64,000 bases of DNA from Schistosoma mansoni (GCF_000237925.1 NW_017386040.1:558001-622000), one strand, 5' to 3'; counted from the stretch's first letter, positions 50,101 through 58,117 are shown. Numbers and translations are program-made. The notes: generated from the letters alone by a model not told the origin.

Positions 50101-53100
50101 GTTCGAGTGTTCAAATTGTACAAGATATATAAAGAATCTAAACTCTAGATACAATAGTAGTGAAAACCAACGATTGGTGATGTTATAAAGAATAAACTGT
50201 TTTTTTTTCTATAATTTATTTACCTTTTAATTTATGAACAGATTTGTATGTTTGAACTGAGTAGTATATAGCATTAGTTAATCAGTCATTTATTATAGAA
50301 ACATGTATTCACAATATTAAACTGATCAATTCTCATTGATCCAATTTCGCTTTTCTAATTCCATCATATCAGCTGAAATGAATACTTAATAGCTGAGATA
50401 ATTTATTCAATAATAGTTAATTAGCAGTACAGACTACATATGTATTTAAATCCCATAGTATTAATTACTCACTTATCAAACAGATTAGTATAATAATAAG
50501 AACCGATTACGCTAGTAACAGACAAATTGACAACAAGTTGACTTACTTCTATATATCTCATTGATCTGTATGAATATCAGAAGGCAGAACCTAACATGTT
50601 ATTGGATCGAGACCTGGACATAGTTTTTATTGGCTTAATCACTAATGGGATACACTGAGTCACGATAGTCACCGCGTTTTCAACATACAATAAACAACTT
50701 AGTGAATTTAATGAATATAGATTAATTGTAATTAAAGGATAGGATGTGTAATACAGTGAACTCAAATAGTTAAAACATAATGACCTCAATTTTAAGCTAA
50801 TAAACTTAATAAATAGTATACAACAGTATTTTATACTCATTCAAAATGGACAACAGTCATAAAATAATTACATAAAAGAACTCCAAGAAGTAACATTTTT
50901 TACAGTCAAGATCACAAACTGATCTTAGCTAGTGAGCAAGTGTCGCAAGTGGGCGTTGCTCAAAAATCCCGACACAAAGACGAAAACCACTTCCAATGCT
51001 TTTAGGTCTTAAACGGCTGTCTAGCTAGGATCAGTCCATGGTTTTAATTGTAAAAATACTACGATCTCCACAAATCTACCGTATTTATAATGCTTCTATT
51101 CTTCTGTCATCATGATTTGATTTGTGGATATTTGACTTCATAGTATACTGTCCTTTTTGCAGTGAAGCTGTATAGAGACGCATATTTTTATACTTCAAGT
51201 GGTATAATTGATATGCACTATTGAAACTAATCTAATGTAAGGTTGCATAATTCTACTCAGCTTATGAATGACTTCCCAATTCGTCACACGAAGTAATATA
51301 AAACTGGAATTCGATACCGGTCAGTAGTTGAATTCAGCATCGCTGTTTCGTAATATGTAGGACACTTCACCTAGATATACTTGAACCACATTGTTGATGA
51401 GTCAAATCAATACTAAAAAAAAAATATCTGTCGCTTCAAATGCTCAACGTGTTATTCACTTAGCCAATGATTTCGAAAGAGACTGACTAAATGCAGTCAG
51501 TAATACAAATGAATTATCATAAGAAGACCTTTCCACTTTTGTTACGACATATTTGATTTCGAAGGAGATTTTTTTTAATTTTTATTTCAATGTAATATAA
51601 ATATATATGTTGTTAATTTTCTTAATTGATTTCAGTTCTTCAACTTGAAGCGAATCATTCCAGCTGTTCATCATGTATTCATTCAAATGGAAAATGTTAT
51701 ACAATGAATGAACAGGCCATTGAATCATCGATTGGTTGTTTATGCCCAAATAATCTTCAGTCTATAATATCATCTTCAACACAGACTTATTTAGTACAAC
51801 CTAACAATAATAATAATATTCCTATTGACAGTAATAATGATGAGATCATAAATAATAATGGTAATGAACAGAACAATTATAAATCTATGCTGTCACAGGC
51901 AACAATAATGGAATACGAAGCATGCGGAGAGAATTTAGGTAATTATATATGTATAGTAGGAATTCTAACTTAAATCTATATTAGATGAGAATATCTGTCA
52001 TTTGATAAACAGACTTAACTGTCATCTAATCGAAAATAACTGTCATTTACTCGATAAATGGTTCATTTACAAGCTGAACTTATTTTTTTTGTTAAACAGA
52101 CAACAGTACATGATAACAATTATGTCAGGAGAATAAAAAATGTTTGGTGGAATAATCTTGTTAAGAAAAAAGATAAGTCAGAAATAGATAACATGGGAAT
52201 AGTTGAGATGTTTTATGAAGTTTAAGACGTTTATTTTGAGACTCACGGATATCAGGTCATAGAATCATGTTAAATCAAGAAGTTTCATACTAGGATGAAA
52301 CGGCCGCCTTGTGCTTCTAGGTATTTAATGGTGGTCTAACTTACATCAACTAATGAATTCAACTATTAGAATCTATAATTGGCTGATAACTGTTAAGTCT
52401 CATTCTCAGACTTATCAGTGATTCACAATCATGACTTGATATAGACTAAAATTCATTGCATAATAAGTTTTACAGTGGGCAGGATATATGTGGACTGTAG
52501 AAGTCTAATTAAGTCGTTTACAAATATTGGCTTATATAGTTGAAATCATGAGTCAATTGAAGCTAGACCACCATGGAAATCCTGGAAGCACTGGACGGCC
52601 GTTTCGTCCTATTGTGGAACTCCTCAACAATGCTCATCCACGACCCCGCCCCGTGAGATTCCAACCCAGGACATATCAGTCTCGCGCGCGTGCACCTAAC
52701 CTCTAGAACAACTGAGCCGGTCGGCATCCAACGATGTTAACGTCCAACTTCAACTAATCCACGAAATTGAGCAACCATTCACCATTGTCTTCATTGAGTT
52801 ACTATCTCCCAACAGACCCGGTTGAACTCCACTGGTCTCTGTTTATCACTAGAACTCCAGGAAACACCTCATGAGGTCAGTCCTGGGTTCAAATCTCGCG
52901 ACGTGGGATCGCGGATGTGCACTGTTTAGGAGTCCCACAATGAGACGAAACGGCCATCCAGTGCTTACAGGTTTTCCATAATGGTCTAGCTTCAATTGAC
53001 CCATGATCGCAGCAAAGATGGATAGTGGCTAGCAGTGGAATCCAGGACGCAAGCTTCATCCTATTTGGGACTCATCAGATGGATGTACCTACATCTCAGA

Positions 53101-54958
53101 GTTGATGTTCACTCTGAGAATCGAACCCAGTGCCTTTCGCTTCAAATGCCATCGTGAATTAATGCTATATCGAGGCAATACTCACAGTATGCACATATAC
53201 TAATAAGAGACTGACCAGTTGCAGTCCTAAACGTTTGATGTCAGTTCATGACTTGTAAACATTTAATTCACCTTAAGTTCTCATTAACTTCAACTGCATC
53301 AATGGAATTTGTCAACTGGATACTTATACTACATTCTAATATTGATTTTCATGTTCAAACTCAAGTCTAGTACCTTTCATTTTGAACTATTAGTTAGTAA
53401 CTATGTATACAAGCCTTTTATTATTCTTTTTTTTGTTCTGCCTAATTAATGAATGATATAAATTAGTTTTGTAACTATTATTACTTTTGTCTAAATTATG
53501 GACAAATAGCCAACATCATCATCATAAGTTACTTTTCTATTGATTAGATTTTTCCTATATATGATGTCATTAAATTGAAAAGGGAAAAATAATATTTATC
53601 CAATGTAATTGAATATAAAAGAATGGCTAATAATTTATTTACATTTCTAATCATTACATGAAGGAATTAAATAAAGATTAATCGTTATTGTCGTTATCAT
53701 CATCGTCAAGGTCAAAATCATCATCATCAACATCAACATCATTATCATCACCTTCATCAACAAGATCGTTGGTATATTGTTGATGGAGAAGAAAAGTTGA
53801 CGAGTCAAGCAATTTTTTTTTTCTCTATTATCGTTTAATTTACTCATATATATGGATAGGTAGGTAGGTAGACAGATAGGTTGGCAGGTATATAGGCAGG
53901 TATATAGGCAGGTAGGTAGGTAGATAGGCGAATTCACTGAAAGCAGATTTTAATGGTTGCATAGTTTTACTTTCTATTGTTAATTTTTTTTGGTCAATAA
54001 CCATTGTTGATTTTATCATAATCATAATATTATCAAAGTAAAGTGATAGGCAAGTTGGACAATAAACACTGTAATAACAATAATATTGGTAATTTAATTT
54101 TCACACTTGTTTTAATGATGAATCAAAACAAAAAGAAATTTAGAATGCAAAAAAAATAACTGATTATAAGTCTTGTATAGTTTTTATAATATCAGGCGAT
54201 TAAATAAATGAAAATAACTGTGAAGTGATTCTTGGAGTTATGGTGAGAAGTCGTCACCAGTGGATCTAATCCGTGTCAAGTGTCGTGCAGTTACCCACGG
54301 TGGTTGTACAATATTGTAGATTGGTTGAAGTTAGACATTAGCACCGTTGGATGCAGGCTTAGTGGTTTAGAGTATAGGCTTTTGCTCGTGAAACCGAATG
54401 TCTTTGGTTCGAATCCACAATCAGGATCGTGGGTGCGCACTTTTGAGGAAAGTCCCACAGTAAGTCGAAAAAGCCGTCCAATACTTCCAGGTTTGAATTT
54501 ATACAATTTATTTTACTCTTCAATCCCATATAATTATCTTTTCTTTCTTTTCGTTTTTCTTTCTCTCTAACACTCTTTCCCCCCCCCTTTTTGTAGTACA
54601 TGTATTTTGTCAACGACATTTATTAGAAATCTGTTTTCTACCAATTAATCAACCGCCATATCAAAATTTAGCTGAGAATTTACAATTACATCGTTCAATT
54701 GCTTTGATTACAAATTTAACCATCTATCAAAAATTTCTTGATCATTGTATATTGAATATAAAAAAAGATTATGGTTTACAATATGATCAATGGTATAATA
54801 ATACCATTATAAAAAATTATAATAAATTAAATACAAAATATATATGGTGTAAAACAATGGATTGGAGAAAGGATACAACGAAAATACCATGTGGTCTTAG
54901 TATTACTGAATATATGGTAAAAAAACTTATTACTATTATTAGTAGTATTTTGTTTTAA
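31753..54958 (+). CDS. secreted multi-EGF/EB-like cysteine-rich protein (7 exons)
   Basis: Seven exons with GT-AG introns join without a frame break into 1,605 coding bases, or 534 residues. Residues 1-22 form a signal peptide (hydrophobic [12 protein letters not shown], likely cut before DEFHVV). The body is a series of cysteine modules with EGF/EB-like spacing: 33, 41, 50, 57, 59, 74 in exon 1; 83, 89, 97, 104, 106, 119 in exon 2; one split across exons 3-4; one in exon 5; one in exon 6 followed by an Asn-rich stretch; and a divergent Cys-containing C-terminus in exon 7. Five introns are phase 1 and one is phase 2. This fits exon-shuffled EGF-type domains. A role at the surface or in secretion is inferred; I do not recognise the protein. 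The last residues ([12 protein letters not shown]) are hydrophobic but too short for a clear GPI signal. AATAAA overlaps the stop codon. Introns are packed with SINEs. Confidence 0.8.
32039..32262 (-). mobile_element. family A (Smα-like) in intron 1
   Basis: Tail to ribozyme in reverse (tgtttgtttgaatcttccta ... actcgtcagatggatgta). Core CTGACGA, stem II and GAAA are kept, but stem III and the cleavage region are altered. Antisense to the gene. Confidence 0.88.
32263..32440 (+). mobile_element. old family B copy in intron 1
   Basis: 'taatagttttaaggttaagc', 'gtgagttcgatgacag' and 'gatgaagcagctgtctaatg' keep family B order. Confidence 0.6.
32563..32830 (-). mobile_element. family B hammerhead-SINE with intact ribozyme
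   Basis: Reverse copy in intron 1: 3' part, ribozyme, B box (damaged, gattagaacacagg), A box complement (cttaaccactagaccactga) and 5' sequence to 'caccattgtcttcaa'. Antisense to the surrounding gene. Confidence 0.92.
32608..32667 (-). ncRNA. hammerhead ribozyme of family B, all core residues present
   Basis: On the minus strand: CTGAGGA (32653-32647), stem II GTCC-GGAC with loop CACAATA, and GAAA (32631-32628). Stem III is ACGG-CTGT (one G-U pair) and the cleavage triplet GTC ends at 32620. Stem I is GCACTG-CAGTGC, plus GGA-TCC beyond an internal loop. This meets the CUGANGA...GAAA...UH consensus with four or more pairs in every helix. Activity is inferred, not shown. Confidence 0.85.
33145..33335 (+). 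mobile_element. family B, 'catact' loop subfamily, in intron 1
   Basis: B-box remnants, then CTGAGGA, stem II with one mismatch (GTCC-GAAC), GAAAC, GTCC and tail. Sense to the gene, weakened ribozyme. Confidence 0.78.
33440..33745 (+). mobile_element. old family B copy in intron 1
   Basis: 'accattaccagtggagtaca' and later 'gattgtggatgtgctttgca' and 'gagtcccaattatccatttt' keep family order over ~300 bases. Confidence 0.55.
33750..34620. other. intron 1 spacer
   Basis: No repeat family recognised except words near 34400-34460 resembling family F (cagttgatttgtaagctatc). Confidence 0.4.
34625..35275 (+). mobile_element. LINE 3' end, second type
   Basis: Forward translation gives [19 protein letters not shown], then [33 protein letters not shown] and [13 protein letters not shown], interrupted by stops. 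This is the region after the reverse transcriptase of another non-LTR element family, different from the RTE copies. It ends '...cttactgactgactg'. It is 5'-truncated, sense to the gene, in intron 1. Confidence 0.8.
35135..35170. repeat. (AT)n microsatellite inside the LINE end
   Basis: About 17 AT units. Confidence 0.95.
35468..35565 (-). mobile_element. family A fragment in intron 1
   Basis: 'gaatagtggctatcagtgga' and 'ggggctcatcatttggatgc': ribozyme portion only, decayed. Confidence 0.7.
35566..36193. other. intron 1 spacer
   Basis: Open frames at 35743-35967 and 35982-36176 are unsupported by splice sites or motifs. Confidence 0.4.
36194..36615 (-). mobile_element. LTR-like fossil (probable solo LTR), reverse
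   Basis: Its reverse complement aligns along its length with 29225-29661 and has the same TG...CA ends. Old, non-coding, in intron 1. Confidence 0.5.
36690..37085 (+). mobile_element. RTE-type LINE 3' end with (GTAA)n tail, in intron 1
   Basis: Forward reading gives [48 protein letters not shown] and [16 protein letters not shown], then 'agtaacaggcg' and GTAA repeats. Most of one frame is open, so it is younger than the copy at 5259-5870. 5'-truncated. It ends 115 bases before exon 2. Confidence 0.9.
37200..37328 (+). CDS. exon 2: cysteine module 2
   Basis: Acceptor TTTTGTAG ends at 37199; donor GTAAGT starts at 37329. Phase 1 in and out, 43 codons. It encodes a complete six-cysteine module (KCQVDSDC ... 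CACPGG ... C). Confidence 0.82.
37640..37850 (-). repeat. family F copy, reverse, intron 2
   Basis: 'attgtctcaatcttgacagt', 'catgcattttcataccaatt' and 'cgaccatcgttatatactac' are the reverse of 2522-2815. Confidence 0.7.
37985..38465. mobile_element. family B, head-to-head pair, intron 2
   Basis: Reverse diverged copy at 37985-38185, then forward at 38186-38465 from 'gtccgttgtgaggtagttac' to the ribozyme (CTGAAGA core, weak stem II, CGAAAAGG) and tail. Confidence 0.8.
38466..39125. other. intron 2 spacer
   Basis: Nothing recognised. Confidence 0.45.
39126..39290 (-). mobile_element. family B 5' part, diverged
   Basis: 'cagtgcgcatatgtgatcct', 'ctcttaacctctagaccatc' and 'cttcaaccaatccacaaatt' in reverse order. 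Confidence 0.72.
39291..39778. other. intron 2 spacer
   Basis: Nothing recognised. Confidence 0.45.
39780..40000. mobile_element. family A (Smα-like) with inverted 5' part, intron 2
   Basis: Thirty bases of reverse tail (tgtttgtttgaatcttccca), then a forward head with clean A box (gagtggataacgc) and B box (ggttcgagcccc) and a ribozyme. Core CTGACGA is intact, but GAAA has become GAAG and stem III is lost. Sense to the gene. Confidence 0.9.
40001..42744. other. intron 2 spacer, 2.7 kb
   Basis: Mostly featureless AT-rich DNA. A faint family B trace lies near 40270-40350. A G-rich run (gggtgggaaggggttcatcg) lies at 42067-42100. A 'ctgaagaagtac...cacgaaacgttag' motif lies at 42351-42392. No exon is evident. 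Confidence 0.4.
42830..43037 (+). CDS. exon 3: first part of cysteine module 3
   Basis: Acceptor TTTCATAG ends at 42829; donor GTAAGT starts at 43038. Phase 1 in, phase 2 out. Contains [11 protein letters not shown] and a basic, Tyr-rich linker. Confidence 0.78.
43123..43370. mobile_element. family B with inverted 5' part, intron 3
   Basis: Reverse at 43123-43293 through ribozyme and B box (gattcgaacccagg), then forward 5' region (actgaagacattggtgaatg). It nearly fills this 570-base intron. On the antisense strand the ribozyme core is intact, but stems II and III carry mismatches. Confidence 0.88.
43608..43819 (+). CDS. exon 4: second part of cysteine module 3
   Basis: Acceptor ATATTTCAG ends at 43607; donor GTAAGT starts at 43820. 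Phase 2 in, phase 1 out. GCSCSHNTG supplies the CxC pair. A long low-complexity insert (His, Asn, Ser, Gln rich) precedes the last cysteine (WYFCKAMM). Confidence 0.78.
43830..44655. other. intron 4 spacer with faint family F
   Basis: Words at 44430-44610 (cagttgtctttacatccttt ... aagtagtgtacattg) are compatible with a reverse, old family F copy. Otherwise unrecognised. Confidence 0.35.
44656..44770 (-). mobile_element. family B 3' part, intron 4
   Basis: From 'aggggttttgtggagatttt' to 'ggccgtttcgtcctattgtg'. The head is missing. Confidence 0.88.
44771..45530. other. intron 4 spacer
   Basis: Nothing recognised. Confidence 0.45.
45533..45642 (+). mobile_element. family A ribozyme fragment, intron 4
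   Basis: Starts at 'cagagtgaacaacaactctg' and ends 'ccattatccatcttta'. Core CTGACGA and stems I-III are near consensus, but GAAA is AAAA, so it is probably inactive. Sense to the gene. Confidence 0.88.
45943..46414 (-). mobile_element. LINE-like 3' end, family D, intron 4
   Basis: Longest family D copy. At its 5' side a reverse open frame (46414-46220) reads [33 protein letters not shown], then stops. This resembles the end of a LINE polyprotein. The sense 3' end again carries 'attgaataaagct'. Confidence 0.65.
46415..47205. other. intron 4 spacer
   Basis: A short GC-rich block near 46618-46670 (tgcatgatcgtgccggcgca) may be family B head debris. Nothing firm. Confidence 0.4.
47208..47485 (-). 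mobile_element. family B, diverged, intron 4
   Basis: Reverse order kept: 'gaaatcatgaatcgatcagt', 'cctcagccgtatgcatctac', 'actccactggtcacagcttc'. The ribozyme is gone. Confidence 0.72.
47861..48060. mobile_element. family A (Smα-like) insertion with 10-bp target duplication
   Basis: The insert is flanked by 'aattgattga' at 47851-47860 and 48061-48070. Its left ~117 bases (ribozyme and part of the head) are inverted relative to the right ~80 bases (tail ending 'caatactaagtg'). This is the form expected of a twin-primed retrotransposition. Confidence 0.9.
47884..47944 (-). ncRNA. hammerhead ribozyme of a Smα-like SINE
   Basis: Minus strand: CTGACGA, stem II GTTC-GGGC (wobble pairs), GAAA, stem III ACGC-GCGT, cleavage triplet GTC, stem I ATCCAG-CTGGAT. 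Core complete; lies antisense in intron 4. Outer stem I has one mismatch. Confidence 0.82.
48293..48537. mobile_element. family B with inverted tail, just upstream of exon 5
   Basis: Reverse at 48297-48484 (ribozyme with core CTGAGCA, damaged; B box gattcgaacccagg; head cttaacatccagacaactga), then forward tail to 'aaaccccttctgat'. It ends 86 bases before exon 5. Confidence 0.88.
48624..48785 (+). CDS. exon 5: cysteine module 4
   Basis: Acceptor TTTTTTTAG ends at 48623; donor GTAAGT starts at 48786. Phase 1 in and out, 54 codons. Pattern: C-x6-C-x6-C, then CQCIPGYIP and a final C. Confidence 0.82.
48848..49195 (+). mobile_element. family B hammerhead-SINE, full length, intron 5
   Basis: The cleanest tRNA-like head in the window: A box TGGCTCAGTGG (49012-49022) and B box GTGTTCGAGTC (49063-49073). 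Ribozyme core CTGAGGA (49103-49109) and GAAA are kept, but stem II (GTCT-GAAC) and stem III are mismatched. Sense to the gene. Confidence 0.92.
49400..49625. repeat. family G, low-identity copy, intron 5
   Basis: Aligns loosely with 29960-30130 (gtttgaatttccgtatggct ... gagttaagaacaatc). Confidence 0.35.
49626..50930. other. intron 5 spacer
   Basis: No recognised repeat. Reverse open frames at 49969-50154 and 50577-50840 are unsupported. Confidence 0.45.
50935..51075 (+). mobile_element. old family B 3' part, intron 5
   Basis: 'gacgaaaaccacttccaatg', 'ggctgtctagctaggatcag' and 'acgatctccacaaatct'. Confidence 0.65.
51076..51635. other. intron 5 end, possible old family A trace
   Basis: 'attcagcatcgctgtttcgt' near 51330 and 'gtgttattcacttagccaat' near 51450 hint at a very old reverse Smα copy. 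Confidence 0.35.
51636..51938 (+). CDS. exon 6: cysteine module 5 and Asn-rich stretch
   Basis: Acceptor TTGATTTCAG ends at 51635; donor GTAATT starts at 51939. Phase 1 in and out, 101 codons. [11 protein letters not shown] and GCLCPNN are followed by an Asn-rich insert ([13 protein letters not shown]) before the last cysteine ([10 protein letters not shown]). Confidence 0.8.
52250..52385 (+). mobile_element. family B 3' part, intron 6
   Basis: 'catactaggatgaaacggcc', then 'ggtggtctaacttacatcaa'. The ribozyme 5' half is missing. Confidence 0.8.
52537..53010. mobile_element. family B, long reverse copy joined to a forward half, intron 6
   Basis: Reverse at 52537-52876, complete from tail to 5' region. 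Then a forward B box (gggttcaaatctcg) and 3' half at 52877-53010. Both ribozymes have core changes (TTGAGGA; TTTAGGA). Confidence 0.9.
53012..53231. mobile_element. family A (Smα-like) with inverted 5' part, intron 6
   Basis: Abuts the previous element. Reverse ribozyme and head to about 53153, then forward tail (gctatatcgaggcaatactc ... ttgcagtcctaaac). The core is CTGATGA but GAAA is GAAG. Confidence 0.9.
53232..53685. other. intron 6 spacer
   Basis: Nothing recognised. Confidence 0.45.
53686..53770. repeat. (TCA)n-rich imperfect microsatellite
   Basis: Interrupted ATC/TCA repeats. Open frames here are low-complexity artefacts. Confidence 0.9.
53843..53932. repeat. (GGTA)n / (GGCAGGTATA)n tandem repeat
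   Basis: Imperfect tetranucleotide array with a higher-order 'ggcaggtatata' unit. Confidence 0.92.
54228..54497 (+). mobile_element. family B, diverged, just upstream of exon 7
   Basis: 5' region, head (gcaggcttagtggtttagag), B box (tggttcgaatccac) and a ribozyme with a TTGAGGA core. Ends 99 bases before exon 7. Confidence 0.82.
54597..54958 (+). CDS. exon 7: C-terminal region
   Basis: A pyrimidine tract with nine C residues and TTTTTGTAG ends at 54596. Phase 1 in, 120 codons including TAA at 54956. Cysteines are spaced unlike the EGF modules ([23 protein letters not shown]). N-glycosylation sequons occur (NLT, NNT). AATAAA at 54957-54962 overlaps the stop codon. Confidence 0.78.
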
Positions 54959-54991
54959 TAAAGTAACTTTGATATTATTTTCTTTTTTTTA

Positions 54992-55340
54992 TAAGCAAAG
55001 ATGATTAGTGACTGGAAGTGGAAACAAGGACGCGCGTTTCGTCCCACTTGGGACTTGTCAGATTAATGTAACTGCATCTCAGAGTTTAATTTTAACTCTG
55101 AAACTCGAACTCAGTACTGTTCACCTCAAACGCCATCACGTTATCCACCTAAGTACTGAGTCCTGATAGCCACTTGTTTATACAATGTGGTGAAGTTTAG
55201 ATTCACTTGATATTGTTTGTTTGAATCTTCCCATTGATGTATAGGACTGCAATTGATCAGTCTCTTATTAGCATATGTGCATGCTGTGTGCATTACCTCG
55301 ATATAGCCTTAATTCACAAGTATTATCCATCTTTGTTTAT
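54992..55340 (-). mobile_element. family A (Smα-like), full monomer
   Basis: Complete reverse copy from 'ataagcaaagatgattagtg' to 'attatccatctttgtttata', so both ends show the same motif in opposite orientation. The ribozyme has CTGACAA (core G lost); GAAA, stem II and stem III are intact. Confidence 0.9.
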
Positions 55341-55361
55341 AATACTATAATAAATTGTTTT

Positions 55362-55608
55362 TTGAAGCGAAAATTACGAAGTTCGAATCCCGGAGTGATG
55401 CAGGTACATCCAGCTGACGAGTCCCGAATAGGATGAAACATGCTTCCTGGATTCCACTGCTACCCACTATCCATCTTTGCTGATAATGCTAATGAGTTAA
55501 TGCTATATCAAGGCAATACGCGCAGTATGAACATATGTCAATAAGAAACTGATCAATTTCAGTCCTAAACATCACTCGGAAGATTCAAACAAACTATACC
55601 GAGTGAAT
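55362..55608 (+). mobile_element. family A (Smα-like), head deleted
   Basis: B box (agttcgaatccc), then a 20-base deletion. Ribozyme core CTGACGA and GAAA are kept, but stem III is changed (ACATGCTT). Full tail ends 'gagtgaattt'. Confidence 0.9.
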
Positions 55609-56153
55609 TTATTTTCTTTTTTAGTTAGTGATAAATAGTATCATGATACGTTTAGGTAGTTAAAAGTAGTTTTACTTAGAAACATTATTTCTTGCTAAGT
55701 ATCACTTGTCAGCATGGTGAACGTGATATTCGAAGGAACTAATGATTTCTAATAGATTCCATTTCATCTTATGAGGCATCACTGTCTATGACATTAATAC
55801 TGAGCTAATAGGACTATGACTGACTTCCTGTGGGACTGAGATAATTATAACTGATTGATCACAGACAAACATGACATTACTCTCTACTTAGTGATCAATC
55901 AGCTGTATCATGCCTATGCAACAAGTTCGTATTTATAAAAATTCAATAGTCTAATAATTAGGTAACACTTTGAAATAAGTCCTGTTTCATAGAATCACGT
56001 TAATCAACTCCTAAGTAAGCTGTTAGAATCAACTGATGAGGTCCACTTAGGACAAAATAAATATTTATCGTTTCATTGAATGAAATCTAATTAACCTAAT
56101 TCATTTTACATTACCTTGTAACCATTTTAATCCTTATATATTTTTCTTTACAG
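55609..56153. other. spacer
   Basis: Nothing recognised. Confidence 0.45.
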
Positions 56154-56182
56154 GGAAATCTCTTCAACTAACTTATTCGTAA
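56154..56182 (+). CDS. possible alternative terminal exon of the EGF-like gene
   Basis: A strong acceptor (TTTTTCTTTACAG, ending 56153) is followed by a short frame that enters in phase 1, as exon 7 does. Spliced from exon 6 it would add GKSLQLTYS and stop at TAA 56180-56182. Overlapping AATAAATAAATAAA begins at 56193. It would give a shorter isoform lacking exon 7. It could also be a chance site. Confidence 0.35.
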
Positions 56183-56209
56183 CTATAGAATTAATAAATA
56201 AATAAAAAG

Positions 56210-57052
56210 GGGTATAATTTAACTAACTCCATCATTAATTAATTCAATAATTCGTCAATAATGAAATATGATTTTAAACATTTAAACTAATTTAATTTAT
56301 TATGTAATTGGCTTGGGTTGGGTGGGGTTGTTTTTCCTTCTCTCTTTCCAATTTATCTTGTTTGCATTGGTAATAAGTAAATTTTTCTAAGCGGAATTTT
56401 TTGTTGCCATGATGTTATTTATTAATAAGACAAGCAAAAAAATGTTATATGCAAATGTTAATGAACACCAACACACACACACACAGACATACATGAATAC
56501 ATACGCATATTAGTATGAAATAAAAGTATACGATTCACTTCCTCATTTATTTTATTTCGAAAGTTGACATAAGAATAATGTCAAGTTATATTTTGTTCAG
56601 AAATTTATTGAAGATGATTAACTTAGGTTTGAATCCTAGAAAGGGACTGGAATTCCTTTAAGATTATTGAAGAACGCTAACTACTACGAGATCTAAGTCT
56701 CTGGATTTCTTATCAACTAAATCGAACTACGTAAAACCTAAATGCAGTATATACAATGTTGAATAACTTAGATTAGTGGTTATACTGAAACTTGAATAAT
56801 AGAATTTGATCAGCACTTTAGGACGATATTTGTCACTAAGCAATAATGAGTTAATTATAAAGTAAATAAAATTTCGGGAAAATGTGTATCATTTTGATTA
56901 GATACTGGACGGCACATTGTAAATGTTTAAAGATGAAATCTTGACAATGAATTTAGATAACATCAATGAAATACTAAGTCATTATCATTCTAGTATGTTA
57001 ACAATTAATTTAGCGGCGTAAATGAAAGGATATCTTTCAGAATCGGAAACAA
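56210..57052. other. spacer with short (AC)n
   Basis: CACACA run at 56471-56485, otherwise AT-rich. No exon. Confidence 0.45.
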
Positions 57053-57054
57053 CA

Positions 57055-57285
57055 GAAGATTGTCACGCAATATTGTTGATTGATTTAAGTTAGAAATTAA
57101 CACCGCCGGATGGGGACTCAGTAGTTTAGAGCTTGAACTTTCATTCAGATGTCTCAAGTTCTAATCTTGCTTGCAAGTCGTAGATTTGCACTGCTAAAGA
57201 GTCCCACAGCGGGTGGAAACGACTATCCAGTGCTTCCAGATTTTCGATGATCTAGCACAAACTAGTCTGTGATTTCAACGAAACT
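57055..57285 (+). mobile_element. family B, diverged
   Basis: 5' region, head (gggactcagtagtttagagc), B box remnant (aagttctaatct) and a ribozyme with CTAAAGA; stem II is altered. Confidence 0.78.
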
Positions 57286-57552
57286 GAATGTCCATTAGTC
57301 ATCACCCAAATCCTAGTTGTCTGTAATGTTGTTTCAGTTAACTAAAACTGCAACAATTTTCAGTCAACCGTTGAGTATTCTTCATGTATTCTTAGTGTTT
57401 TTTTGTTGGTTAAAGTGAAGTGAGATAACACACATGTGGTGTTTTTTCTACATTTTAAGTGGAGTACCTTTCTTTAGGCCTTGTGGCCTACTCAAGAACT
57501 TACTAAGGATTTCTTCACATAATTCTATCAATTTGTTCTGTTTACCTTGAGC

Positions 57553-57753
57553 TTAATTAGCTTTTGTCGACTCTTGTCCCATCATTTTCACAGTTGTTTT
57601 TATGTTTCTGTTCGGTTGATAAATTGGATCTAGTTCGATGTATTTACTGATCGCGTGCCAAGTTTCTGAAAATGTTTGGGTATTTTTTATGTTGTGTTTA
57701 TCTGAGTGCAACGATGCTTTAAACATCCATTTCAAAGCATAAAACTTCACCAA
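57553..57753 (-). other. coding-like open frame, unrecognised
   Basis: A 66-codon reverse frame, unusually non-AT-rich in amino-acid content (SETWHAISKYIELDPIYQPN). It has no splice sites in suitable positions and no family I recognise. Possibly a relic of a gene or mobile element. Confidence 0.25.
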
Positions 57754-57759
57754 AATCGT

Positions 57760-58115
57760 CCTCTTAAGATGCGAATTTTATTTTGCTTGATATCTATATT
57801 CTACTGTGTATAATATCACTGATACCCTAGTCGTAATTCGAGTAAAAATAGATCGCATCGAGAACCATTTAGAAGCAGTGTGAACCCTAGAGACCAGTTT
57901 ATTATAAGTTTGAAACTTCCCGACGGTAAATTCTTAACGCTTGATACTGGATGATACCTATAACTCTCATATCTTACGACTAACAATGGATATAACTGAA
58001 TCCGAACTTAATTATAGACATTTTTCGAAGATTCGTCAAATAAGGTTTATTGTTGATGCAAGATAACTTCAGATTAAGTTGTCGGAGTAAATAACATTCA
58101 TGTTATAGATATTAT
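57760..58115. other. spacer
   Basis: Nothing recognised. Confidence 0.4.
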
Positions 58116-58117
58116 TT

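Noticed and set aside
53647-54025. Reverse open frames with [12 protein letters not shown] repeats
   Set aside because: Low-complexity translation of the tetranucleotide and trinucleotide arrays.
54890-54958. GPI-anchor signal at the end of exon 7
   Set aside because: The hydrophobic end ([10 protein letters not shown]) is about 10-12 residues and lacks a clear small-residue cleavage site upstream.
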